This document shows, piece after piece, positions 34,295 through 45,841 of a stretch of 64,000 bases of DNA. Numbering within the stretch: the stretch's first letter is position 1; every line of letters starts with the position of its first letter. This DNA is from Symsagittifera roscoffensis (lineage: Eukaryota > Xenacoelomorpha > Acoela > Convolutidae). The DNA lies in assembly GCF_963678635.1 (NCBI RefSeq), contig NC_087066.1, forward strand, positions 2,723,633 through 2,787,632, read 5' to 3'. The position numbers were made by a program, and so were the translations under genes. The notes under the pieces are model-generated. The model was not told the DNA's origin. It saw nothing but the letters and a program-made list of their open reading frames with translations, and made no database searches.

Positions 34295-36900
34295 AATTAT
34301 TAATTTTTCTCCAACTCCTTTTTCTAGTAATCTCAAATCAAAACATAAACCCTTCCCCTCGTACAGGACCACAAGATTTATTAGTAACACATTACGATTG
34401 TGAAGAAAATGAACAAAAAACACTACATAAATATGCAATAAATCAAGTATCACAATGTGAAACAGAACCACAAGCTATAGAAACCACAGATGTAATAGCA
34501 ACACTCTATTCAAAAGCCCGAGCAACAACAGTTACAGGTTATAAATTCACAGCAACATTTTCCGAAAAGAAAGTACATTGTTCACAAGTCTCGAACGGAA
34601 ACAAAAACCGACTTGACCATGAATCATTCTATCAAAGTAATATAGAACGTCTTTTACATCTCAATCCCGACGATTGTAAAAATGAATTACTTAGACTAAA
34701 CATCACACAAAATAAAAACTCCCAAAGAAAGTTAGTTAATTTTCAAGTTTTTCCAGACTCTGTACATCAATCACAACTTGAAAGACACCAAGGACATATA
34801 AAACTAGACGAAAAATACCCGTATAACGGCGCACACGGACGATTAACCTATGACCTACACGATAAACATTGGATACCACACATTGGTATAAATGACCCAT
34901 CAAACTGCAAAGCAGACACAAAAAATAAAGGATACCAAGAAATAATGTTTTTTGATTGGAAAATACAACTCGAAAAAATACAACTAACACGAGATTTATC
35001 AGATAATACAATGATCTATCAAGGAATCCGATTACCTTGTAAAAATGATCAAGGTTATTGCGACCCTACAACGAGAACACAAGCAACAATTGTTTGGTTC
35101 CCCGAAGATACATGTACAACATTTCAAGTAGCAAAAATACACGCTCGTATGATAAAATTTCACGAAAAATATTTTATACAATCAATTCCATATGAACAAG
35201 TCCATCCATCACGAAAACTAAGTTCTAATTTTAGAAACATAGACAATATAGAAAATAAATTGACACGTTTTCAAATATATCAAGAAACAGAACTTGCATG
35301 TAAATACAGGAATCCACTTCACAGAACACAATACTCTGAAATATTAGTTGAATACGAAAAAGGATTCGACATGACCACTGGAAAAGTAAAAATTGACCCA
35401 TATGCCACAGGTCATCCTCCAAACGAAGGAACATCCTATATACCAGTTAATTTTGAAAAAAGCAACGGACAACCTGGTGGACATCTAAAACCCCATGACA
35501 CCAGAAGCACACGCTTACAAGAATTATCACTAATGAATACTACATATTTCGGTAATATCCACTATGATATTCATTTAGATATGTAACTAGATTATACAAT
35601 TAGCCGAATTTTTCAAGAAATGTCACTCTCCGAATTAGAAACACTACACCAACTATGCGAATTAGAACGAACACAAATATTACAATCACTTGCACTAGCA
35701 GTATTAAAAATACCCTATGCAGGATACTTATTATCTGGAAATAGATCAAATTTTTTAGACTATGAAGGAAACATCTTATGGTTTTATACTTGTACTAAAA
35801 AAGTATCACCACTATACGTTTTTGAAGATAAACGATGTTATAAAAGAATCCCTATCTCTTATAAGAATAAAGTACATTTCGTGGATACACTTTCACGAAG
35901 AACCTATTTCTGGGATACCGCAGTCCCATGTGGATCAGAAAACAGCCACAATGTAGTACAACTAAACCCTGATGAAAATAAATATTATCTTCTCACTCCA
36001 TATCCCACATTAATGCAATCACTCAAAAAATTTTCACCAGAAAGCATTCGCGCTATTGCTCGAAACCCAAATATAGACTTACAATCAATAGGAATCTATT
36101 CAAAATCAGATATTCAACATCACATTAGAACACAACAATTCCAAGAATTATTAACACAAATGGACACTATACAAAGACAATCAATAGACCAAAATTTACG
36201 CAAACTTGCAGAAACCGCAGGATTTGCCGATATCTACACGCAAGACTATAGCGGATATTTTAAAGACATTAAAGATTATATATATCTAAACGGTGAAAAA
36301 TACCGTCCCCAAGATATATCACCAATTAACATTTTTAGCTTTGTTACACTCAAAAATGAGATCCTCGATTTTCTAGGATGGCCCTACTACATCTTAGAAA
36401 AATTGACTATTTTATACGCAATGTTTAACTTTATTGGATTTCTTTTCTCACTTTTAAAAGGAATCTACAACACATGTGCTATACACACACAAGTAAACAG
36501 ACAAGCAAGCGTAGCACGCATACTCTTTGCAGGATTTTTTGGAATCTTTTCTACATCTATAAACAAAATTCTTTTAGACGCACAAATAAAAGAATATAAC
36601 ACAAAAATAGCAACACGACAAAATACATACGACGAAGAACATAACAATGTAGACATAACGCCAACGGCACCACAATTACCAGCCCTACCAAATAACCATC
36701 CACTATCCCTAGTCCCACGAAATTTTCGAAATTTAGCCATCACACATAATCCAAATTTTCGACTCACCACATCACAAAGTCCCATCCAACATATAATGAC
36801 ACACCAGTCACAAGATGATAATACTTATGAACAAATTATTGAACAACCCCATACCACCGCTTTTCAGTCTCAAAATAATCATTTTTTTAGCCCACGATGA
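34282..36900 (+). pseudogene. env: Env-like glycoprotein with one nonsense codon (element B)
   Basis: 872 codons, interrupted once by TAA at 35,584-35,586 (codon 435; a Lys codon in A). The N-terminal hydrophobic leader (about residues 1-18) is a signal peptide. The ectodomain has many cysteines. A hydrophobic region at about residues 700-730 (FLGWPYYILEKL and onward) is the probable membrane anchor, followed by a ~140-residue tail. Its place downstream of pol and its leader and anchor layout fit an Env that would mediate entry or fusion. I cannot assign a fusion-protein class or viral source, and no clear furin site is seen. The stop overlaps the ORF6 start as ATGA. Confidence 0.75.
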
Positions 36901-38702
36901 GCCGCCAACTTGGATCACTACACCGATCAAATTCCCACCCAACCAATCTTACCTCTCCAATCCCAATAATACCACTTTTTGCTTTTCCGCCACCCGATTT
37001 TCCATCTAGTAATGTAACATCAGGCATGAATTCCGACACTAATTCACACATCTCAGTTTTATATTCCATCTCACAACTCAATAACCCGAATATAGAAACC
37101 CCCGATGAATTTGCCGACTCAGAACCATCCCCATCCAATAATTTTCATAACTCTTCTAATTTTTCTCAACCCCCTTTTCAACCCATATTATCCAATAACC
37201 CTGACCCAATCACTCCCACACCCTCTTATGCCTCCCAAGTTACCCCAACCTACTCCTCATACCATTCTGACCAATCATCTCATTCTCCAGACACCCCCCG
37301 AATCTCCCCAGAGCTAGATAATTTTATTACCCTTCAACAACAACCCTACCACCTTAATACCCCAACCATAAACCAAATCTCCTCCACAATAAATTCATCC
37401 AACCCCCCTACCCCTACACCCTCTTCAAATTATACTGAATCATTAGCACCATCATCCACATCAACTGAATCTTCACTCAAGACTAATAGAGCTTACCGCA
37501 CTTTTAAAAGAAAGTTCCCCAACCATCCTTTCCCAGCAAAACCAGGAACAGCCCGTGAATACATCAACCACCCCAAGCATACTAACACAAAAGAATTTTT
37601 AGCCATCACCTTACCCTCATTCCCACAATACACCTTAAACACCCCCCACGACACTAACGAAACACGCAACTTTGTAGATGAATACGTTTTAATGCCCACT
37701 CTCTCTTGGACCTCATATTATCATTTTACTAACCCTCTTTGCTTACCTTTATCTAACACTCACATCGATATAGAGCGAAATACGGACATGCTATATCGAC
37801 TCACTACACCACTAACCGCTAGACAATTTACTTACGTTGGATATAAAAAATCACTAAAAACACACACTGCACCTAGAGCTAACGAATATACACTCGAATT
37901 CTATGATCACAACATCATCAGAGCTAACCAAGATCAATTCTTAGACGACGATCGCTTCGCTAATCCACAAATTACTGAGAAATTTTTCATCAAGACACCA
38001 TATATATTTACACTAAACATCTTCGACCGAAAGTTTGATCACATTATTTCAGAAGCACTAACAGACACACAAGCATACGAAAGTTTTAAAGAACGCTTCC
38101 AAATATTTTCACTAACCTTTCATTTCCTTGCACCACACGAAAGAGATTTACACTGCTCACACGATATTATGTTGCGCACTAAACAAACCCACACATATAG
38201 TTATTATCGCTTCATCCAAAATCACTTTGACCTACACACACCCTCTAGACAACCACACCATCGTTTTCAATTCATTAATTCCAAATATACTTCACCATTT
38301 TTCCTAAATTTCACATATTGTATTAAAGACACTAACCTCCATGGTATTCTTCGTAATTATGACCCCATAACCCAAATGTACATCTTCTGTCCCATCACCA
38401 AGACCTTCAACGCCGAAGAATCCCGACCCTTCCTTATCCCGCACGAGTTTGTACAACCTATAGAAATCCCAATTTTAGAATTCATCCACAACACTAAATT
38501 CAATCACAAATTATATAATCTAATCCAAAACACACCTTATGAGTTTGCAGTTGGCACTGAAGAACTAACCACTATCAAGGCACTTCAATTGCTTTGGCCA
38601 CTGCTTCAGACTAAAAATATCATCCGCATCTTAGCTAAACTACTAACAACTTCCGATCTCATCCACGACATCTTCCCCCACGGTTTTTTCCCCGACGACT
38701 AA
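36897..38702 (+). CDS. ORF6: 601-aa protein of unknown family downstream of env (element B)
   Basis: This is an intact 601-codon frame starting on the ATGA that ends env. Residues 1 to ~195 are Ser/Pro/Thr/Asn-rich and probably disordered. Residues ~200-601 look folded, with aromatic-rich conserved stretches such as LSWTSYYHF, ERDLHCSHDIMLRTKQTHTY, YYRFIQNHFDLHTPSRQPHH, FLNFTYCI, LRNYDP, LIPHEF and PHGFFPDD. No signal peptide, membrane span or catalytic motif is recognised. The element A copy is conserved residue by residue where present. The coupling to env suggests co-translation. It could be a structural or regulatory protein, but I cannot place it in a family. Confidence 0.75.
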   Translation: MSRQLGSLHRSNSHPTNLTSPIPIIPLFAFPPPDFPSSNVTSGMNSDTNSHISVLYSISQLNNPNIETPDEFADSEPSPSNNFHNSSNFSQPPFQPILSNNPDPITPTPSYASQVTPTYSSYHSDQSSHSPDTPRISPELDNFITLQQQPYHLNTPTINQISSTINSSNPPTPTPSSNYTESLAPSSTSTESSLKTNRAYRTFKRKFPNHPFPAKPGTAREYINHPKHTNTKEFLAITLPSFPQYTLNTPHDTNETRNFVDEYVLMPTLSWTSYYHFTNPLCLPLSNTHIDIERNTDMLYRLTTPLTARQFTYVGYKKSLKTHTAPRANEYTLEFYDHNIIRANQDQFLDDDRFANPQITEKFFIKTPYIFTLNIFDRKFDHIISEALTDTQAYESFKERFQIFSLTFHFLAPHERDLHCSHDIMLRTKQTHTYSYYRFIQNHFDLHTPSRQPHHRFQFINSKYTSPFFLNFTYCIKDTNLHGILRNYDPITQMYIFCPITKTFNAEESRPFLIPHEFVQPIEIPILEFIHNTKFNHKLYNLIQNTPYEFAVGTEELTTIKALQLLWPLLQTKNIIRILAKLLTTSDLIHDIFPHGFFPDD

Positions 38703-38705
38703 CAG

Positions 38706-38791
38706 GTAAGTATGAATTAAATGAATATTACTAACTAATTAAAATATAAAAAACTCACCATACTTTATCCATGTTTTCTTTAGATTTTTAG
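38706..38791 (+). other. Short intron just after ORF6 (element B)
   Basis: A perfect donor CAG|GTAAGT with GT at 38,706-38,707 lies three bases after the ORF6 stop. TACTAAC at 38,729-38,735 resembles a branch site. A pyrimidine-rich tract ends at TTTAG (38,783) or TTTTTAG (38,791). The length is 78 or 86 nt. Branch and acceptor are conserved in A. It could be the last exon junction of spliced subgenomic mRNAs. Confidence 0.6.
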
Positions 38792-39534
38792 CCTTCATCC
38801 GACGATCACCTACAAAAACCACAAAAAACAAATAAAGATCGCAAATTTCATCAAACAGATTTCAAAAATTCTATTAATCTCTTACACTTATAAATTTATA
38901 AATTTAATACCAATGCAGTAAATTCATTTCTAAAATTTTCCCCACAAGCAGTAAATCTAATTATAATGAAAATTTGTAACTTAAAATTCCCCCATAACTA
39001 GCAGTAAATTTCCAAATTCTATGCAGTAAATTAATAAAATGCAATTGCAGTACTAACCTTTTGATATTCTCATTTATTCGCACAGAAATTCTATCCACAC
39101 TCGCACAGCTCGCCCACGAAGAATTGTTTAAAATAATGAATTTCAGTTTCAAGTTTTCACACTCAACAACTCTAACATATAATAACATGTTTCAAACTTT
39201 CCTTTAACCCGGTTGGAAAGGAATCATATACTAAACAAAACTAACCAACGCAGCTTACTAAATACCACAAATCATAGAATAACAGCATGACTAAGAAAAG
39301 GAAACCAACGGTACCCAAACCGGATTAACCCAGTTTAAAACTGGATAATTTATTCTTTTGAAGACTATTATAAAGTCTAAGAAAGAAATAATAAAACACA
39401 AAAAAGTCGAAAGACAAACCCATACCACGAACAATTTGCTTTTTGGAAAAAGGACATAACCAACAAGACATAAGAAAAACCACAACAAACCCAACATAAA
39501 ACGTTGCCACATAACAGGACCCCTCACAAAAACC

Positions 39535-39645
39535 GCATGAAATCATACTCCCACTCCTGGCCTAACCCACCAGGAAGGACGTCCTGAGCATGCTCTATAG
39601 CCAGCCTAACCCACCGCGCTACATCCACGCTTTGTGACCACACCT
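39535..39645 (-). repeat. tRNA-like segment, antisense to the element
   Basis: On the minus strand TGTAGCGCGGTGGGTTAG fits a polymerase III A box (TRGCNNRGTGG), followed ~60 bases on by a degenerate B-box-like GGGAGTATGATTTC. The same segment sits at the same place in A (about 15,897-16,002). It is either a fossil SINE head fixed in the element or a tRNA-like RNA structure. Confidence 0.4.
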
Positions 39646-40290
39646 CTATTTTTAATAAGAGCTACTCAAGTGTGAGTAACTCTTCAAAATAACCAAACTA
39701 AAACAAAAAGCTTTTGTGAAAACAACTAACTAAAACCATAATTAAAAAATATTAAACTAATAAATGTTTTATAAAATGTAAATTACATTATGCAATACAT
39801 AGATCAGAATACAACACCAAGGACGAACATCTAAAGATCCCACTACACTCGAGAGAGAATGACCAACCACAATCGATATGCCACTCACAATCACAACTCA
39901 AAGGATTTAGAGTACGACTTGACTTCGCAGAAAAGGACTTCATTGAACTAGACCAATGACCACCTCGATGTTCAAGTATACGTACAGATCCGAGTAACCA
40001 GGCATCCCCTCCACGCACAATCTCCACGCCATTCCCAAACTAGATCAGACACAAAAGAAGTTCTCCACGCAGAACAGAAAAACCTGACATAGCCAACCAT
40101 TCTGAAATCAGATTTGAGTTTGTGGCAAAGACTTAGTCGTTGTCACTAGAAGACACAACGTCTTATGTCTCTAACTCCAGCTTCCTGGAACTTCTTTAAC
40201 AAAGAGGAAACGGAAGAAAATGATGTTCGCCAAAAACCAACGTCCATCATCCATCCTTCAAATTGCAGAAGAACTATTCTAAAAAACTCT

Positions 40291-40306
40291 GTAAAACCCG
40301 GATGGG
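40291..40306 (+). promoter_or_regulatory. Candidate polypurine tract (element B)
   Basis: GTAAAACCCGGATGGG directly precedes the 3' LTR and is nearly the same in A (16,660-16,674). It is the expected site of plus-strand priming, although it is interrupted by pyrimidines. Confidence 0.4.
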
Positions 40307-40716
40307 TGGAACCTGATCTAAACTACATTTTATGATTGGATAAATTAGATATTTTACCAATGTAAAGTATTTAATATTAACCAATCATGATCCATCTAAC
40401 TAACAACCCACTTATTTGTAAGTGCTGAAGTTACTTGTAATTTCAGCACCAGAGAGATTTGAATTTAACTTAGAAATTAGTTGGACTCTCCCGAGCACTT
40501 CAGCAGCCGCAATAAACCAGTATACCCTAGATCTATTGAGCCTAGCAGAGACTAGTTAAACAACCTGAGACTAGATAGTATAAGAGTAAGATTAGGATCA
40601 GTATTAGACTAAGAAGTTGCACGAATCTATCCGGCCGAAAATAAGATAGCGTGACGAGCAGACGGTGTACCCTATCCGAAATTACTCTATGAGTTAACCA
40701 ACTCGAACCTAACTCA
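40307..40716 (+). repeat. 3' LTR of element B (410 bp)
   Basis: It is identical to the 5' LTR except for one internal base and three near the U5 end. AATAAA at 40,511-40,516 is the likely polyadenylation signal. Its last bases, ACCTAACTCA, agree with the 3' LTR of element A, which fixes the LTR end. It is followed by the ATAA duplication and ~86 bp of host sequence before the duplicated block. Confidence 0.9.
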
Positions 40717-40806
40717 ATAAATCAAAATTGAATACCCTAATTGACGCCACAAGTTCACGCAGATTGAAAACATTTTGAATAAAATTGAATGCTAGCTTTT
40801 TTAATA

Positions 40807-43800
40807 CTATAGAACAAAGCCAAGGGCAAACTCAGGTTTATGATCTCTAAAATGCCTGTTTTCAATGTCCAACGTTCATGCTGATTTCCATCAAAAAAAT
40901 TCATAGATCAAGAGCAATTGATGAGATATTGTCTCCGTGAAATTATTATTAAATGGTTTCAAATAATTACAAAATTAGCCAAAAATCTGAAATGCCAAAT
41001 TTTCTTCAATGCACTAAGTTTTGCTTTAAAGTCAGCTCTTTCTCGGTTAAAAGAAGTGAAAAAAGTTGCTCATGCGAAGTGAAACAATTTCACTGAGAAA
41101 ATTGAAAAAATCATAGTAGAAAAATATTAACTTCGGCTACAATTTCACACAGTTTCTCGCGGTTTCAAAAACTTAGAGCCGATGAAGAAATCTGGCGATT
41201 TAAGACCCTAATTTTCTCGGTAAGTCTTTGAAATCTGAAAATGATAATTTCATGGAGAGTAGCTCTGGTGATTTGTTCCTGGTTTTTGTAAAACTTTGCT
41301 GGAACTCGATCTGAACGTTCATTTAACACAGGCCTTTTAGAGATTAAAAACCTGATTTTGCGCTTAGTTTTGTCCATTATTGAAGCACGGTAAAAATTAT
41401 TTGATGGAAGTCTTTTTCAGAACATCCTGTCACGTAAGAAATTTTTCGGAGGTTTCTGATTTCACGACCGACGGATTAAAAATTATGAAAATCGTAGTTT
41501 GCTTTATCAAAACACCGACGTTTTTTTTTACTTTTAACTTCTAAAATTCGAGTAAAATCGTAAATCAAACGAAAGCGTGACTTTAACGAGAGAGTAAACC
41601 AACTGCTTATAGACTGAGCTGACAATTTTTTGTATAACATTGATAGAACAAATGAGCCTAATTCAGACTTCTGTAGATTTCTTTTTTTTTCTGCTGCTGA
41701 TCGACACCACTTCTTCTCAAGGTAAGTACTTTGAACTGAAATAGAATTATTGTATTTAGTCTGTTTTGCTTGTCTTAGTGTCAAGGCGACTTTTATAAAC
41801 TTTCTGTAACGTCATCTTAAGGCGATAATGGGAGATATCCAAAAAAGTCACTGAACTAAGAAATAACAAAAGCTGAAATAATTGTTTTTCAACTTACTTC
41901 TTGAGCTACAACCAAATTTATTTTTTGAAATTTCAAAATAGGAAAATTTTTGTTTTCTGTTTTGTGCAAGAAATACGAAAAACAGAAACTTGCTCACTTT
42001 CAGACAGAATTAAAGATTAGAGAAGTTTTTGTGATGAAACTTCCATAACTAGATGACATTGCGAGAGGCCAAACTGTGCATTTTTCCCAACAAGGACGCT
42101 CTCTGTGATCTTTTTTGCATTTTTGTCATCTTTGATTGATCCGGAAAACTTTTATCAAGTTTCACGACATGTCTTTGAATTCCAGGGATCTACATACAAC
42201 AAATTGTGCGCTTGATCAGTGCACAATTTTGCCTTCTAATGAATGTTCTCGAGCAAACCTTGATTTTGTACGGAGCCTACGAACAGAACTAAAATACTCA
42301 ATCATGTGATATTGTATCCAAATTGACATTGACGCGAAATCGCTTGGTTCACAACGTTATTTTTTTTGCTGTATTTTCCGAAATTTTTATTTGACAGCAC
42401 TCGTTACCAAAATATGCGTAACTTTTTACTGTACTGGGCATTGAAAAATTTCATCAAGAAAATTTTCTTCTAGATATCTGAACGCTTTCAGATGAATATT
42501 TATATAAGATCCGTTATTTTCATGGATTAGTGTCTAATGCTTTCCATTGCGTTGGGTTAGTTTCTCAAGGGAAACGCTTTGAATAGATGTGATGTGCTCG
42601 TAAGCAGTCGCAAAATATACTGAAAACAAAATTAACGTTAACTTTACGAGAAAATTTTTGGAGGGAAAAAAATGGTGACTACTATATTTGTTTTAATCCC
42701 TAGATAGTGATATGCCTAATTTTTATCTGACAAAATTTCAAAAAAAAAAAACAAGAATTTAAAAAACCAAAAAAAAGGCATGCTTTTGATATGATTTTCT
42801 TGCTCATATGTCTGTGTCATTTCATACAAATTGAGCTAGAAAACTTAACCAGATCCAAATTCAAGCATGTTGCTGTGCAAATATTTTGGGCAAAATCTAG
42901 CTCCTTCAATATACCAAACACGGAGAGGAAACATTTCGACAATTGTTTCAAGTTTATTCACTATTGACGATCCGAATTTTTTGAATTACTCAAGAAAAAT
43001 GTTCAATTACCATGTAGTAATGCCAGGCTAATCCCATTAATCTTATGTGAGTAGTTGATTTGTAACTGACAAATTGTAACAAACTGTGACTTGTGTAACA
43101 CACAAAAAGTGATTTGTAAGCAGTTGCAAAATATACTGAAAACAAAATTAACTTTAACTTTACGAGAAAACATTTGGAGAGAAAAAAACTGGTGACTACT
43201 ATATTGGTTTTAAACCCTGTATAGTGATATGCTTAATTTTTATCTCACAAAAGTTCAAAAAAAAAACAAGAATTTAAAAAACAACTAAAACAAGCTGAAA
43301 TTTCTTAGTTCTTAATGGAAAATTCATAGCAGTTTTTGCGAAACTTTTCCTACCCAAGCGAGAAAACGTGACGTGACGTTGCATTTCTCAAAAATTGAAA
43401 TGAAAATTTTCGCTACTTTTTGATTTTTTTTCTGGATCGAAATGAACGAATTTTATCCTCCGACGTAAGGGCTCACTGTCTGTCTGATTTCATTTTTTTT
43501 TTCAGTTTCAATTCATGTGAAAAAACAATTCATGTGAAAATCCAAATTCAAGCAAGTTCCTGGCAAATATTTTGGGCGAAATCTAGCTCCTTCAATATAC
43601 CAAACACGGAGGAGAAACATTTCGAGAATTGCTTCAAGTTTATTCACGTTTGACAATCCGAATTGGTTGAATCACTCAAGAAAAAAATTTCAATTACCAT
43701 GTAGTAATGCCAGGCTAATCCCATTAACCTTATGTGAGTGATTGATTTGTAACTGACAAATTGTAACAAACTGTGACTTGTGTAACTGACAAAAAGTGAT

Positions 43801-44668
43801 TTGTAAGCAGTCGCAAAATATACTGAAAACAAAATTAACGTTAACTTTACGAGAAAATTTTGGGAGGGAAAAAAACTGGTGACTACTATATTGGTTTTAA
43901 TCCCTATATAGTGATATGCCTAATTTTTATCTGTCAAAATCTCAAAAAAACAAGAATTTAAAAAACAACTAAAACAAGCTGAAATTTCTTAGTTCTTGAT
44001 TGAAAACTCATAGCAGTTTTTGCGAAACTTTTTCTAGCCAAGCGAGAAAACGTGAAGTGAAGTTGCATCTCTCAAAAATTGAAATGAAAATGTTCGGTAC
44101 TTTTTGATTTTTTTCTGGATCTGAATGAACGAATTTTGTCTTCCGATGTAAGGGCTCACTGTCTGTCTGATTTCAATTTTTTTTTCAGTTTCAATTCAAG
44201 TGAAAAAACTGTGTTTGTAACGATTCGTGACTAGTATATAAAATCAAAACGCAAAACTCAATTATTACCAAAATCAAAACTAATATACATCAAAGAGATC
44301 ATAATAACCTTGTTGTTTTCCCACAAATTTCGGCATACAGTGCCTTTATTATTCCATGAAAAATTCATATCAATGAAAGAGAGTTTTCGCCCAAAATTTT
44401 CATATGGTTGATTTTGGCGCCTAATTTTTGCCATTTTGCCTGCTGTATTGGCGAAATATCGCCTCTCTCGTTTTTTTTTTGGGGAATTAGTTTTAGTGAA
44501 AAAATTAGATTACAAATTGAAGGTCGCTTTCGGCCAATTTCTCTGTTCCAAGTAAAATGCTAGTTTTCACATCATACGTCAGACGCTTGCAAATTTTGAG
44601 GTCTATTGACAACGTGCCATATTTCAATACCAATTTTTTCGAAAAAAAAAATTTGCGACCATGAAAAA
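40807..44668. repeat. 3.85-kb duplicated host sequence, copy 2
   Basis: It matches 17,083-20,933 closely, including the internal ~686-bp tandem repeat (about 42,850-44,220). Here the 5' side continues into ~86 bp (40,721-40,806) that in copy 1 would lie left of element A. Similarity ends at about 44,668. No convincing gene is present. Confidence 0.85.
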
Positions 44669-45836
44669 CTGAGTCGAATCTGATATAAGATCGCAATTAT
44701 CGTAGGGTAATTTGTCAATAACGCAGCTGCACAAGCTTTTCTCTGATAAGACGTTCGGGCAAAAGCGTAGAATGCAAAAAAGATTTTATTCAGCTGTACT
44801 AAGATCAACCAATTTAATTCCTTGTACATAGCTTGAATGTAATGAAAATAACATCCTTTATGCGCTGTTCGATAGTTTTAACAGCAGCGACAAACCCATG
44901 ATCACTTTTAGCAAAAAAAAAACATTTTCTAGAATTTAATGAAATTTTTGACCGTGTCAACACTGCGTAGTCGTGATGCGATTGAGATTTCCCGGCAAGT
45001 AAGGCCAAACATGATGAATTTTTGTTTCGGCAAAACAACCAAAAAAGTATGAATTTGTTGATGCCGAGGGGCTGCTTTGAAGTTGCCATCGCAAAGTATC
45101 TTTTTGGACGTTTGGAGATAACGCACAAAGTTTTCGTTTGCAAAAATCACACAAACCGGCAAAAATTAGATGTCAAGTAAAAAAAGGCTGTTTATTAATA
45201 CTCATTGTTCAAAATCCTTCAATTTTAATTCGGATATGCTTATTTGAATCGGAGGTTGAAAAGAACTTCTAGTTTGCTGTTATTCTGGTTGATGAAGTCT
45301 TGTAAATCAGACAAAGTTTTTGAATGACCTCGTCGGTTTGATTTGGTTAGTGGGGTTGTTTCCATCTGATCAAAAATTTCCTGTCAAAACCTTTGATTTG
45401 CTTAATTGGTTTTTTTTTCAATCTGATCGAAAACTTCCTGTCACAACGTTCCTACTCAAAAATTGCATCATGGGTTTGTTTACTTTCTATTCTTTATAAT
45501 AATTGCAACTTGCAATTTTCTTATTAGTCGACATTTGCAAGATGGTTTCACACAAACATAATATTAGGTTTTTTTGGTTTTACTGTTCTTCGTAAATCTG
45601 TAGCAATTTTCTTATTAGTCGACATTTGCAAGATGGTTTCACACAAACATAATATTAGGCTTTTTTTGGTTTTACTGTTCTTCGTAAATCAACAACCAAG
45701 TTAGACCAGCCTCTTGTTATTGATGGAACAACACTGAGCTCGCTCATTTCAAATGCAAAAAGAGGACTGTATATTAACTCAAATTGCCATTTTATGCTGT
45801 GCTGCAGTTCATTCAACCTTCGATGGTCAAAGTTTA
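44669..45836. other. Host intergenic sequence left of the BEL/Pao element
   Basis: No recognisable gene. Three overlapping minus-strand frames at 44,572-45,162 have unremarkable composition. Two copies of a 91-bp unit stand in tandem at 45,512-45,602 and 45,603-45,693 (phrase TTATTAGTCGACATTTGCAA in each). Confidence 0.45.
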
Positions 45837-45841
45837 CGCTT

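Larger units (their letters stand above)
38792..40306 (+). promoter_or_regulatory. Conserved 3' non-coding region (element B)
   Basis: About 1.5 kb without a credible ORF. Repeated GCAGTAAAT/AGCAGTAAA motifs (five or so) lie at about 38,915-39,055. The block 39,075-39,720 is conserved with A almost base for base in places (TCGCACAGCTCGCCCACGAA, AACCCGGTTGGAA, AACCGGATTAACCCAG). Some parts can fold, for example CCAGTTTAAAACTGG. Such conservation exceeds that of many coding parts and suggests a structured RNA element for export, stability or packaging. Confidence 0.5.
21803..40716 (+). mobile_element. Element B: complete 18.9-kb env-bearing Ty3/gypsy-type element
   Basis: It is bounded by two 410-bp LTRs and an ATAA target duplication, with a primer-binding site and Gag-Pol domains in the order PR-RT-RH-INT. 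Env and four or five further ORFs surround these. Env-bearing Ty3/gypsy elements are commonly 7-10 kb, so this one is about twice the usual size; the excess is a 1.7-kb leader including LTR, a long Gag, ~2 kb of unknown ORFs before env, 1.8 kb of ORF6 and 1.5 kb of 3' non-coding sequence. The LTRs differ at one internal site plus three near the U5 end, so insertion was recent. Three lesions (23,748; 31,582; 35,584) make it probably non-autonomous now. Confidence 0.93.

Noticed and set aside
21803..40716. Interpretation of A and B as one segmental duplication including the element
   Set aside because: The LTRs and coding regions of A and B are much more diverged than the 3.85-kb flanks, and the insertion points differ by about 90 bp.
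44572..45162. Four overlapping minus-strand ORFs of 65-109 codons
   Set aside because: Mutually overlapping, no recognisable motif, and no second copy to test conservation.
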